A stretch of DNA of 55,219 nucleotides from Sphaerisporangium cinnabarinum (GTDB lineage Bacteria; Actinomycetota; Actinomycetes; Actinomycetales; Cellulomonadaceae), in contig QAPD01000008.1 of assembly GCA_003052455.1 (NCBI GenBank), forward strand, positions 1 to 55,219. The letters are read 5' to 3'. The notes under the pieces are model-generated. The model was not told the origin of the DNA, did not search any database, and was given only the letters and a program-made list of their open reading frames with translations. This document shows, piece after piece, positions 44,640 to 51,459 of this stretch. The position numbers and the translations under genes were made by a program. How positions within the stretch are numbered: the first letter of the stretch is position 1; every line of letters starts with the position of its first letter.

Positions 44640-45787
44640 TGGCGGCCGTGACCACGCGCGAGCAGCCCGCGGACCCGGCGACGAGCGTCGCGCGGACCGC
44701 CGTCGTGGTCCCCGCCTACCAGCCCGACGCGCGGCTCGTCGCGCTCGTCGACGCGCTGCGGGCGGACGCCCCCGAGTCCCCGGTCGTGGTGGTCGACGAC
44801 GGCAGCGACCGGCGGTGCGGGGGAGTGTTCCGCGCGGTGCGGGCGCTGGGCGCCGTGGTGCTCACCGTCCCGGTGAACCGTGGGAAGGGCCATGCGTTGC
44901 GGACCGGGATCCGCTGGGTGCGCGACCGGCTGCCCGGCCACGGCGTCGTGTGCGCCGACGCGGACGGGCAGCACACCGTGGTCGACGTGCTGCGGGTCGC
45001 CGCGCGCTCGCAGGCCGAGCCCGAGGCCGTCGTGCTCGGCGCGCGCCGCTTCGCGGGCGACGTGCCGGTGCGCAGCCGTGTGGGCAACGCCGCGACCCGC
45101 TGGGCGTTCGCCGCGACGACCGGCACGCGTGTCCGGGACACCCAGACCGGCCTGCGCGGCTACGGGCCGGGCCTGCTCGCCGATCTCCTCGCCGTGCGCG
45201 GGGACCGGTACGAGTACGAGCTGCGGGCGCTCCTCGAGGCGACCCGCGCGGGCCGCCGGATCGTCGAGGTGGACGTCGCGACGGTGTACCTCGACGACAA
45301 CGCGTCCTCGCACTTCCGGCCCGTCGCCGACTCGTTGCGCGTGTGGGCGCCGCTGCTGCGGTTCGCGGCGTCGTCGCTCGGGTCGGCCGCGGTCGACGTC
45401 GTCGCGCTGCTCGCGCTGCACGCGCTCACCGGGTCGCTCCTCGCGGCCGTGGTGAGCGCGCGCCTGCTCAGCGCGGGCGTGAACTTCGCCGTGAACCGCC
45501 GCCTGGTGTTCCCGGGCGGGCGTGGTCTCCCGCTGCGCGTCGCGGCGACCCGGTACCTGGCGCTCGCGGCCGTGCTGCTCGCGGCGAGCTACGGGCTGGT
45601 CGCGCTGCTGACGGGACTCGGCCTGCCACTCCTCGCGGCCAAGGTCGGCACCGACGCCGCGCTCGTCGCGACGAGCTACGAGGTGCAGCGGCGCGTGGTG
45701 TTCGCGCCTCTCAGTGCTGCCCGGCGTCGCGCTCGACGAGCGCGGGGACGTGGTCGCGGGCGGTCCAGCGCCGGCCGACCCACTTGA
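44639..45787 (+). CDS. GT2 glycosyltransferase fused to a GtrA-like membrane domain
   Basis: A 382-residue protein. The N-terminal GT-A domain (about 20-235) has VVVPAYQPDARLVALVDALR, VVVVDDGSD, NRGKGHALRTGIRWV and the DxD-type VCADADGQHTV, like polyprenyl-phosphate mannosyl/glucosyltransferases. The C-terminal half (about 240-360) has four helices of the GtrA type, beginning LLRFAASSLGSAAVDVVALL, with VNFAVNRRLVFPGG. It probably makes or flips a lipid-linked sugar, in line with the phosphodiester glycosidase beside it. The last 26 codons (an Arg-rich tail) run antisense through the end of the ATPase gene. Confidence 0.9.
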   Translation: MAAVTTREQPADPATSVARTAVVVPAYQPDARLVALVDALRADAPESPVVVVDDGSDRRCGGVFRAVRALGAVVLTVPVNRGKGHALRTGIRWVRDRLPGHGVVCADADGQHTVVDVLRVAARSQAEPEAVVLGARRFAGDVPVRSRVGNAATRWAFAATTGTRVRDTQTGLRGYGPGLLADLLAVRGDRYEYELRALLEATRAGRRIVEVDVATVYLDDNASSHFRPVADSLRVWAPLLRFAASSLGSAAVDVVALLALHALTGSLLAAVVSARLLSAGVNFAVNRRLVFPGGRGLPLRVAATRYLALAAVLLAASYGLVALLTGLGLPLLAAKVGTDAALVATSYEVQRRVVFAPLSAARRRARRARGRGRGRSSAGRPT

Positions 45788-48539
45788 TGACCTCGACGAG
45801 CAGGAAGACGACGAGCGCCAGCCCGAGGGTCCTGCCCCACTCCGCGAGCGCGATGGGCGCCGAGTCGAACCACGAGTGCATGAACGGCGCGTAGACGAAG
45901 ACGGCCTGGAGGGCGAGCAGCGTCGCCGCCGAGACCCAGACCACCCGGTTGCCGCGCAGCACGTCGAGCGTGAGGCTCGACCGGTCGAGGAACCGGCAGT
46001 TGAACAGGTAGGCGAGCTGGCCGAGCGCGAGCATCGTGACCGCCGTCGTCTGCGCCTCGGCGAGCGGGACGCCCTGCGCCCGCTCGACGTAGAACAGCAG
46101 GATCGTCGCGCCGCCGATGAGGAGCGACACGAGGAGGATGCGCCGCACGTACGCGCCGTCGAGGATCGACGCCTTCGGGTCGCGCGGGGCGCGGCGCATG
46201 ACGTCGGGCTCCGCCTTCTCGTACGCGAGCGCGAGCGACAGCGTGACCGCGGTGATCATGTTGATCCAGAGCACCTGGACCGGCTGGAGCGGCAGGGTGA
46301 GGCCGAACAGGACCGCGACGAGGATGACGAGCGACTGCGCGCCGTTGGTCGGGAGCAGGAACAGGACGGACTTGCGGATGTTGTCGTAGATCCGCCGCCC
46401 CTCCTTCACCGCGCGCTCGATCGTCGCGAAGTTGTCGTCGGCGAGCACGACCTCGGCGGCTTCCTTGGTCGCCTCGGTGCCCTTGATGCCCATCGCGACG
46501 CCGACGTCCGCCTGGGTGAGCGCGGGGGCGTCGTTGACGCCGTCGCCCGTCATCGCGACGACCTCGCCGTGCGACTGGAGCGCGGACACGATGCGGATCT
46601 TGTGCTCGGGGCTCGTGCGCGCGTACACGTCGACGTCGCGCACGACCGCGCGCAGCCGCTCCGTGCTCATCTCCTCGAGCTCCGGCCCGGTGAGCACGGC
46701 CGGCGCGGAGGAGCCGTCGTGGGCGTCGACGATGCCCATCTCCCGGCCGATCGCGAGGGCGGTGCCCGCGTGGTCGCCGGTGATCATCTTCACGCGGATG
46801 CCCGCGTCGCGGCACTCGGCGATGGCCTCGATCGCTTCGGGGCGTGGCGGGTCCACGATGCCGACGAGCCCGCACAGCTCCAGGCCGTCCGCGACGTCGG
46901 CGACGTCGAGGTCGGTCGTGCCGTCCGCGGCCGGGCGCCGCGCGGCCGCGAGCACGCGCAGGCCCTGCCCGCCGAGCGCGTCGATCTGCGCGTCCCAGAA
47001 CGCGCGGTCGAGCGGCTCGGGCGCGCCGTCCGGGCCGACCTGGGTCGCGCAGCGGTCGAGGACGCGGTCGGGCGCGCCCTTGACGTGCACGTGCAGGCCG
47101 CCGTCGGGGTCGGCGTCGAGCGTCGCCATGAACTTGTTCTCGGACTCGAACGGCACGACGGCGACGCGCCGCCACCCCGTCGGGTCGACGCCGGCCTTCA
47201 TGCCGAGCGTGCGCAGCGCGCCCTCCGTCGGTTCGCCCACGAGCCGCCAGCCGTCGGCGTCCTCGCCGTCGGGCACGATCCGCGCGTCGTTGCACAGCAT
47301 CATGACCGTCGCGAGGGCGGCGAGGTCGCGGTCGTCGGAGAGGTCCGCGTGCCGCTCGCCGTCTTCCTCGTCGAGCGTGACGTCGCCGACGGGCGCGTAC
47401 CCCGCGCCCGCGACCGCGAACGTGCGCCCGCTCGTGCGGACGGTGCGCGCCGTCATCTCGTTCTTGGTGAGCGTGCCGGTCTTGTCCGAGCAGATCGTCG
47501 TCACCGAGCCGAGGGTCTCGACCGCGGGGAGCTTGCGCGTGATCGCGCGGCGGCGGGCCATCTGCTGCACCCCGAGCGCGAGCGTGATCGTCACGAGCGC
47601 AGGCAGGCCCTCCGGCACCGCGGCGACCGCGAAGCCGATCGACGCCGAGATGAGCTCCGGGACGGTGAAGTCGTGGAAGACGCGGCCGATGATCACCATG
47701 ACGACGGCCATCGCGAGGATGAGCACCGCGAGCAGCTTGCCGAACCGGTCGAGCTGGCGGGTGAGCGGCGTCGCGAGGCTGCGAACCTCGGAGATCATCG
47801 TCTGGATCCGGCCGATCTCGGTCGCCGTCCCCGTCGCGGTGACGACGCCCACGCCCTGGCCCGCGGCCACGAGCGTGCTCGAGAACAGCATGCTCGACCG
47901 GTCGCCCACGCCCGCGTCCGCACCGACCGCGTCGACCTTCTTCGCCGCGGCCACCGACTCTCCGGTGAGCGCCGACTCCTCGACGCGCAGGTTCGTCGCC
48001 TGGATCAGCCGCACGTCAGCGGGCACCCGGTCGCCCGAGCGCACCCGGACGACGTCGCCGGGCACGACGTCGTCGGCGTCCACGCGGGCCCACGCGCCGT
48101 CGCGCCGCACCTCGGCGTTGACGGAGAGCATGTTCCGGATGCCCTCGAGCGCGCTCTCCGCGCGGCCCTCCTGGATGAACCCGATCGCCGCGTTGATCAC
48201 CGCGACCGCGAGGATCACCGTGAAGTCGACCCAGTCGCCGAGGATCGCCTTGAGCACGGCGGAGACGAGCAGGATGTAGATGAGGATGTCGTCGAAGTGG
48301 ACCAGGATCCGCTTCCACAGCGGGTCGCGCTGCGGCGGCGGCAGCCGGTTCGGCCCCACCTCCGCGAGCCGCGCCGCGGCGTCGGCGCTGGAGAGGCCGC
48401 CAGCGTCCGTGCCGAGCTCGGCGAGGACGGCGTCGGGCGGGCGCGACCACGGCGCGTCGAGCGAGCGCTCGGTCGTGCTCGCCGAGGTCGAGGAGGCCGC
48501 CGTGGCGGGGGTCGGTGCAGCGTCCGGCGCGGATCCCAT
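45711..48539 (-). CDS. P2-type cation-transporting ATPase (PacL/PMCA-like)
   Basis: A 942-residue ion pump with a cation-ATPase N-terminal domain (SSADAAARLAEVGPNRLPPP), the A-domain SALTGESVAA, M4 motif AVAAVPEGLPALVTITLALG, phosphorylation site CSDKTGTLTKNEM, N-domain KGAPDRVLDRC, and hinge VAMTGDGVNDAPALTQADVG, followed by a six-helix C-terminal block. PEGLPA marks Ca2+ or Na+/K+-type (P2) rather than heavy-metal pumps; the ion is not decided. ATG 48539 is taken as start; an in-frame GTG at 48563 would extend into the prophage repressor gene. Its 3' end overlaps the glycosyltransferase gene by 77 bases. Confidence 0.94.
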   Translation of the reverse strand: MGSAPDAAPTPATAASSTSASTTERSLDAPWSRPPDAVLAELGTDAGGLSSADAAARLAEVGPNRLPPPQRDPLWKRILVHFDDILIYILLVSAVLKAILGDWVDFTVILAVAVINAAIGFIQEGRAESALEGIRNMLSVNAEVRRDGAWARVDADDVVPGDVVRVRSGDRVPADVRLIQATNLRVEESALTGESVAAAKKVDAVGADAGVGDRSSMLFSSTLVAAGQGVGVVTATGTATEIGRIQTMISEVRSLATPLTRQLDRFGKLLAVLILAMAVVMVIIGRVFHDFTVPELISASIGFAVAAVPEGLPALVTITLALGVQQMARRRAITRKLPAVETLGSVTTICSDKTGTLTKNEMTARTVRTSGRTFAVAGAGYAPVGDVTLDEEDGERHADLSDDRDLAALATVMMLCNDARIVPDGEDADGWRLVGEPTEGALRTLGMKAGVDPTGWRRVAVVPFESENKFMATLDADPDGGLHVHVKGAPDRVLDRCATQVGPDGAPEPLDRAFWDAQIDALGGQGLRVLAAARRPAADGTTDLDVADVADGLELCGLVGIVDPPRPEAIEAIAECRDAGIRVKMITGDHAGTALAIGREMGIVDAHDGSSAPAVLTGPELEEMSTERLRAVVRDVDVYARTSPEHKIRIVSALQSHGEVVAMTGDGVNDAPALTQADVGVAMGIKGTEATKEAAEVVLADDNFATIERAVKEGRRIYDNIRKSVLFLLPTNGAQSLVILVAVLFGLTLPLQPVQVLWINMITAVTLSLALAYEKAEPDVMRRAPRDPKASILDGAYVRRILLVSLLIGGATILLFYVERAQGVPLAEAQTTAVTMLALGQLAYLFNCRFLDRSSLTLDVLRGNRVVWVSAATLLALQAVFVYAPFMHSWFDSAPIALAEWGRTLGLALVVFLLVEVIKWVGRRWTARDHVPALVERDAGQH

Positions 48540-48540
48540 G

Positions 48541-48560
48541 CCCCTATTCGACCATAGGGG
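48541..48560. repeat. Inverted repeat at the chromosome/prophage junction
   Basis: CCCCTAT (48541-48547) and ATAGGGG (48554-48560) flank TCGACC. It lies between the ATPase ATG and the repressor coding region and includes the repressor stop. It may be a terminator, a regulator site, or part of an attachment site; the sequence alone does not decide. Confidence 0.5.
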
Positions 48561-48816
48561 CACTGTCGTTTCCCGGGCCGTCGAGGGGCGCCACCAGCGC
48601 GGATACGGGGACGTTGAGCACCGCCGCGACCTGGACGAGGTCCTCGACGTTGAGCGGCGTCTTGCCGCTCAGCCGGCGCCACCAGTACTGCGGGTCGAGC
48701 CCGGTCTGGCGCGCGAGCTCGCGCCCTGAAACTCGGTGGCGCGCGAGCTCAGCGCGCACCTGTGCGGCGACGGACGACGTCGGTGAGGTCGCGACGGATT
48801 CCATGGTCGTGGTCAT
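48544..48816 (-). CDS. Prophage immunity repressor-like XRE protein
   Basis: A 90-residue DNA-binding protein with one Cro/C1 helix-turn-helix: AAQVRAELARHRVSGRELAR then TGLDPQYWWRRLSGKTPLNV and a final helix VEDLVQVAAVLNVPVSALV. Position at the left end, transcribed away from the early genes, and a divergent HTH partner make it the probable lysogeny repressor. There is no peptidase domain, so induction would not be by RecA-driven self-cleavage. ATG 48816 is 7 bases after TACGTT with no ribosome site (leaderless). The stop lies at the ATPase start. Confidence 0.82.
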   Translation of the reverse strand: MTTTMESVATSPTSSVAAQVRAELARHRVSGRELARQTGLDPQYWWRRLSGKTPLNVEDLVQVAAVLNVPVSALVAPLDGPGNDSAPMVE

Positions 48817-48891
48817 AACGCTGAACGTAGCGTGTCGCGCTGAGAGATGCAACGTATTGCGTTCGGGATCACACGGATGTACTTTCCAGCC
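48817..48891. promoter_or_regulatory. Prophage genetic switch: divergent leaderless promoters sharing an operator
   Basis: Leftward: TTGCAT (complement of 48847-48852), 17 bases, TACGTT (complement of 48824-48829), 7 bases, ATG 48816. Rightward: TTGCGT (48857-48862), 17 bases, TACTTT (48880-48885), 6 bases, ATG 48892. The -35s stand back to back inside GCAACGTATTGC (48849-48860), whose GCAA/TTGC arms form an inverted repeat. AACGTA recurs at 48824 over the leftward -10, suggesting two operator sites. Confidence 0.7.
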
Positions 48892-49116
48892 ATGACCCGT
48901 CTCGCTCAGACATGCATTGCGACACTCCGGGACGCTCTGCGGGCCCGGAAGATGTCTCCTCGGGCCGCCGGTGTCGCGCTCGGGCGTTCGACGATGTACG
49001 CCCAGCGCCGGCTCTCCGGCGAGGTCCCGATGTCCCTCGACGACCTCGAGGCGCTCGCGGCCGTCGCCGGCCTCGAGGTCCACGTCGAGCTCGTGCCCAC
49101 CGGCGGTGCGGCATGA
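48892..49116 (+). CDS. Cro-like small HTH protein
   Basis: A 74-residue protein with IATLRDALRARKMSPRAAGV followed by ALGRSTMYAQRRLSGEVPMS and a final helix, a Cro/XRE-type fold. It is the first rightward gene, divergent from the repressor, so it probably plays the Cro part or acts as an early regulator. The ATG is 6 bases after TACTTT and has no ribosome site. The stop overlaps the next start (ATGA). Note the similarity in the second helix (RRLSGxxPxxxxDL) to the repressor, consistent with a shared binding site. Confidence 0.75.
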   Translation: MTRLAQTCIATLRDALRARKMSPRAAGVALGRSTMYAQRRLSGEVPMSLDDLEALAAVAGLEVHVELVPTGGAA

Positions 49117-49859
49117 CCGTCTCCGACGAGCTCACAAAGTGGGCGCTCGCGGCCCCGCTCGACCTCGGCAAGTCGCGGCGCGTCGGCGCCGAGCGCGTCC
49201 GGCTCGTGCTGCTCGCGCTCGTGCAGTACGCCAACGAGGACCTCGTCGCGTGGCCGTCCGCCGAGACGCTCGCCGAGGACATCTACGGCATGACCCGCCG
49301 CGAAGTACGCCCCGCGCTCGACCTGCTCGAGGAAGCCGGCTACATCGTCCCGGCCCGACCCAAGCGGCCCGGCGTCACGACCCGCTGGCGCATCGTGCTC
49401 GTGCGAGACGAGGACCTGGCGGGGAACCTGGCGGGCGACCTGGCGGGGACCCCCGCCAGGTCAGAGACCGCCCCCGAGGCACCCCAGGACCCCCCGAACC
49501 TGGCGGGACCCGTGGCGGGGGACCTGGCGGGCCACCTGGCGGGGACCCCCGCCACGAACCAGAACCAGAACCAGAACCACACGACTACCGCTGTTGGTTC
49601 AGTACCTCAACGTGACTCGCGCGCGACGGCGCTCGCCACCAACGACGATCCCGGATGGTCGGATGTGGCGTTGATCGACGAACCCACCACCGCGTCGACG
49701 ACGGACGAGCTCTACCCGGCCGCGAGCGCCTACCTCACCCGGACGGTCGGCAGCGGCACGGCGGGCGACCTGGTCGCGGTCTACATCGCCGAGCACGTCG
49801 ACGCGTCCGTCATGACCGCGGTCGTCGAGGTCGCCCGGTCTCGCGGATGGTGCCCGTGA
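49113..49859 (+). CDS. Phage replication-initiator-like winged-HTH protein
   Basis: A 248-residue protein. The N-terminal domain (about 1-100) is a winged helix-turn-helix as in phage replication initiators: VRLVLLALVQYANEDLVAWP then SAETLAEDIYGMTRREVRPA and LDLLEEAGYIVPARP. A middle region (about 104-155) is built from xLAG tetrapeptides and ends NQNQNQNH. The C-terminal domain (about 165-248) is distinct and ends VVEVARSRGWCP. The repeats coincide with DNA iterons (separate entry), recalling lambda O, which carries its origin inside its gene. No helicase or loader gene follows. Function as initiator is inferred. Confidence 0.7.
   Translation: MTVSDELTKWALAAPLDLGKSRRVGAERVRLVLLALVQYANEDLVAWPSAETLAEDIYGMTRREVRPALDLLEEAGYIVPARPKRPGVTTRWRIVLVRDEDLAGNLAGDLAGTPARSETAPEAPQDPPNLAGPVAGDLAGHLAGTPATNQNQNQNHTTTAVGSVPQRDSRATALATNDDPGWSDVALIDEPTTASTTDELYPAASAYLTRTVGSGTAGDLVAVYIAEHVDASVMTAVVEVARSRGWCP
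49415..49606 (+). other. Candidate prophage replication origin (iterons plus A/T-richer stretch)
   Basis: CCTGGCGGG starts at 49415, 49427 and 49439, then at 49499, 49523 and 49535, with the variant CGTGGCGGG at 49511. Spacing is exactly 12 bases within each cluster. Each cluster ends in an inverted copy (49452-49460; 49548-49556 with one change), making hairpins such as CCTGGCGGGG/CCCCGCCAGG. The next 50 bases (49557-49606, starting with repeated AACCAG) are about half A/T by my count, high for this genome. Confidence 0.5.
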
Positions 49860-50113
49860 CCCGCCTCCGCCCGGCCGACGAGCACCACGCGAACATGCGG
49901 GCGCTCGCGGCCGGCGAGGGCCGTCTCGTCGACGTCCCGACCCGCACGACGTGGTGCCCGATCCACGGCAACCCCGCGACGCCCGTCTGCTCGGCCTGCG
50001 CGGGCGACCACGTCGCCGGCGAGCACCACAGCCTGCCCGCGATCCCGTCGTGCCCGCACTGCCGCCCGATCCCCGCCCAGCACACCACCCACGCCGACAG
50101 GAGCACCCGATGA
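49856..50113 (+). CDS. Small zinc-ribbon-like phage protein
   Basis: An 85-residue protein with CPIHGN, CSACAGDH, GEHH and SCPHC, i.e. three Cys pairs or Cys/His groups that could bind one or two zinc ions. GTG 49856 overlaps the initiator stop and its own stop overlaps the next ATG. Such small zinc proteins are common in phage early regions; I assign no function. Confidence 0.7.
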   Translation: MTRLRPADEHHANMRALAAGEGRLVDVPTRTTWCPIHGNPATPVCSACAGDHVAGEHHSLPAIPSCPHCRPIPAQHTTHADRSTR

Positions 50114-50454
50114 CGACCGTGCCGAGGACGACCGCCCGCCCGCTGCCCTACATCCACGACATGCTGCCGCCCGGCATCGCCCAGCAGGTGCAGGCCGAGC
50201 ACGACGCGCTCGTGGGGTCGCTCGAGGCGCTGCTCGCCGAGTCCCGCGCCGACGCCGACCGCATCACCGACGTCGCGGCCCGCAACGCCCACCAGGTCGA
50301 CGCCTACCTCGCCGAGCTGCGCGCCGCCCGCCGCGTCGTCACCGCGGCCCGCGACCTCGTCGCGATCTGGGAGGCGTCCGGGCACGCGGCCGTCGTGACC
50401 CGCGTGCTCGGCCCTGCCGGCCACCTCGTGCACACCGTCCGGGACAGCCGATGA
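50110..50454 (+). CDS. Hypothetical helical phage protein
   Basis: A 114-residue, mostly helical protein (AQQVQAEHDALVGSLEALLA and RNAHQVDAYLAELRAARRVV) likely to form a coiled coil. No signal peptide or motif is recognised. It is fifth in the rightward early chain, with ATGA overlaps on both sides. Confidence 0.7.
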   Translation: MTTVPRTTARPLPYIHDMLPPGIAQQVQAEHDALVGSLEALLAESRADADRITDVAARNAHQVDAYLAELRAARRVVTAARDLVAIWEASGHAAVVTRVLGPAGHLVHTVRDSR

Positions 50455-50666
50455 AGGCCCGCGGACGACGCCTGGCAACGGTCGTCACCGCGCTCGCCCT
50501 CCTCTCGCTCGCTGGGTGCGTCTCGCAGCCCGCCACCGACCCGGGCGAGAACGCCGGCGTCCTCAACGCCTACACCGTCGTCCTGCCGGACGGACGCACG
50601 GTGATCTGCGTCGCGTCGCCCTCGTCGAGCTCGGGCGTGGATTGCGACTGGGCGAGCGCCCAGTGA
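50451..50666 (+). CDS. Prophage-encoded small lipoprotein
   Basis: A 71-residue lipoprotein: basic n-region (KARGRR), hydrophobic core (LATVVTALALLSLAGC) with the lipidated Cys at 23, and a short mature part (LNAYTVVLPDGRTVICVAS; GVDCDW) with C53 and C65 able to form a disulfide. It has early-region ATGA/GTGA overlaps. Lipoproteins encoded by prophages can block superinfection; that role is a hypothesis here. It could be expressed from the rightward operon only, which would argue against expression in the lysogen. Confidence 0.72.
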   Translation: MKARGRRLATVVTALALLSLAGCVSQPATDPGENAGVLNAYTVVLPDGRTVICVASPSSSSGVDCDWASAQ

Positions 50667-50866
50667 CCCGCCCGCGCCGCGACGCCCGCGAGCACGCCAA
50701 CCTCGAGGCCATGAGCCTGGACGAGCTGCGCGCGTGGGCCGCGTCCTACGGCCTGCCGATCCCCGCCCCGATCAAGACCAAGCCCACGGCGCTCGCGGCC
50801 ATCCTGGCCCCGCTCACGTGGCCCGCCGAACCGATCAGCACCACCAACCGAGAGGACGCACGATGA
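50663..50866 (+). CDS. Small phage protein with a SAP/HeH-like helix pair
   Basis: A 67-residue protein. The segment LEAMSLDELRAWAASYGLPI followed by KTKPTALAAILAPL resembles the two-helix SAP/HeH DNA-binding fold, also seen at the N-terminus of Rho. It probably touches nucleic acid, but the match is by eye. GTG 50663 overlaps the lipoprotein stop. Confidence 0.6.
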   Translation: MTRPRRDAREHANLEAMSLDELRAWAASYGLPIPAPIKTKPTALAAILAPLTWPAEPISTTNREDAR

Positions 50867-51045
50867 CCACCGACACCCGCAACAGCATGGCCAAGGCGCT
50901 GGGCGCGTTCCGCTCCCAGCTCATCGATGAGGGGTTCACCCCCGAGACAGCCGAGGGCCTCGTGGTCATCGCCGCGAATGAGCTCGTGGACCACCGCGGG
51001 CAGACGACGCTGCTGCCCGACGTCGCCGAGGAGGGTGACCGGTGA
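50863..51045 (+). CDS. Hypothetical phage protein, 60 residues
   Basis: A short helical protein (MAKALGAFRSQLIDEGFTPE then TAEGLVVIAANELVDHRG). The pattern resembles other small actinophage proteins with no known role. It has ATGA overlap upstream and GTGA overlap downstream. Confidence 0.6.
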   Translation: MTTDTRNSMAKALGAFRSQLIDEGFTPETAEGLVVIAANELVDHRGQTTLLPDVAEEGDR

Positions 51046-51266
51046 GCCCCGAACCCCTCACCGCCACCGTCGAGCACGTGCTCTCCGAGCCCCGCCCCGA
51101 CACCGCCGTGACCGTGACCGCTGACCTCGGCCATGGCCACGTGTCGATCACGTTCGCCGAGGACGTCGTGCCGGACGGCATCAGTCGCAACGCGGTCGCC
51201 GCCAACCTCGTCGCTGACGCGGCCGCGCTCGTGCGTCGGGCGCTGGACGGCCACGCTCGTGCGTGA
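51042..51266 (+). CDS. Hypothetical phage protein, 74 residues
   Basis: A beta-rich then helical small protein (DTAVTVTADLGHGHVSITFA followed by NLVADAAALVRRALDGH). No recognised domain. GTG 51042 overlaps the previous stop by 4 bases and the next gene begins 8 bases before its end. Confidence 0.55.
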   Translation: MSPEPLTATVEHVLSEPRPDTAVTVTADLGHGHVSITFAEDVVPDGISRNAVAANLVADAAALVRRALDGHARA

Positions 51267-51459
51267 CGTCTACGTCGTGACCGGCTGCACCGATTACGAG
51301 GGCGAGACCGTGCTCGGCGCGTTCGGCTCGGCGGCCGCGGCCGAGTACTTCGCGCGCCGTGTCGACCTGGTCAAGGCCGGGCACGACGAGGTCGAGGTGC
51401 GGGCGTGGCGCGGCCCGACGCACGTCGAGCGCACCTACGTGCGGGCGCGTGAGTGGTGA
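51259..51459 (+). CDS. Hypothetical phage protein, 66 residues
   Basis: A small protein with a strand-helix-strand pattern (DVYVVTGCTDYEGETVLGAF; AAAEYFARRVDLVKAG; VEVRAWRG). It sits where a small terminase subunit would be expected, but it is much too short and has no helix-turn-helix, so I do not call it TerS. GTG 51259 is the best start; the stop overlaps the terminase start (GTGA). Confidence 0.55.
   Translation: MRDVYVVTGCTDYEGETVLGAFGSAAAAEYFARRVDLVKAGHDEVEVRAWRGPTHVERTYVRAREW

Noticed and set aside
45714-48557. A 947-codon open frame opposite the P-type ATPase gene
   Set aside because: This is the same GC-bias artefact. The translation is low-complexity Arg/Glu/Asp/His, and the minus strand has every P-type ATPase motif.
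48541-48560. The CCCCTAT/ATAGGGG repeat as attL
   Set aside because: An attachment core must recur at the other end, which is outside the window. The repeat is equally explained as a terminator or regulator site.
49415-49556. The 12-base-spaced repeats as a CRISPR array
   Set aside because: The repeat unit is only 9 bases, spacers would be 3 bases, and the array lies inside an open reading frame.
51259-51459. Small terminase subunit directly before TerL
   Set aside because: At 66 residues with no helix-turn-helix it is far below the normal TerS size; kept as hypothetical.
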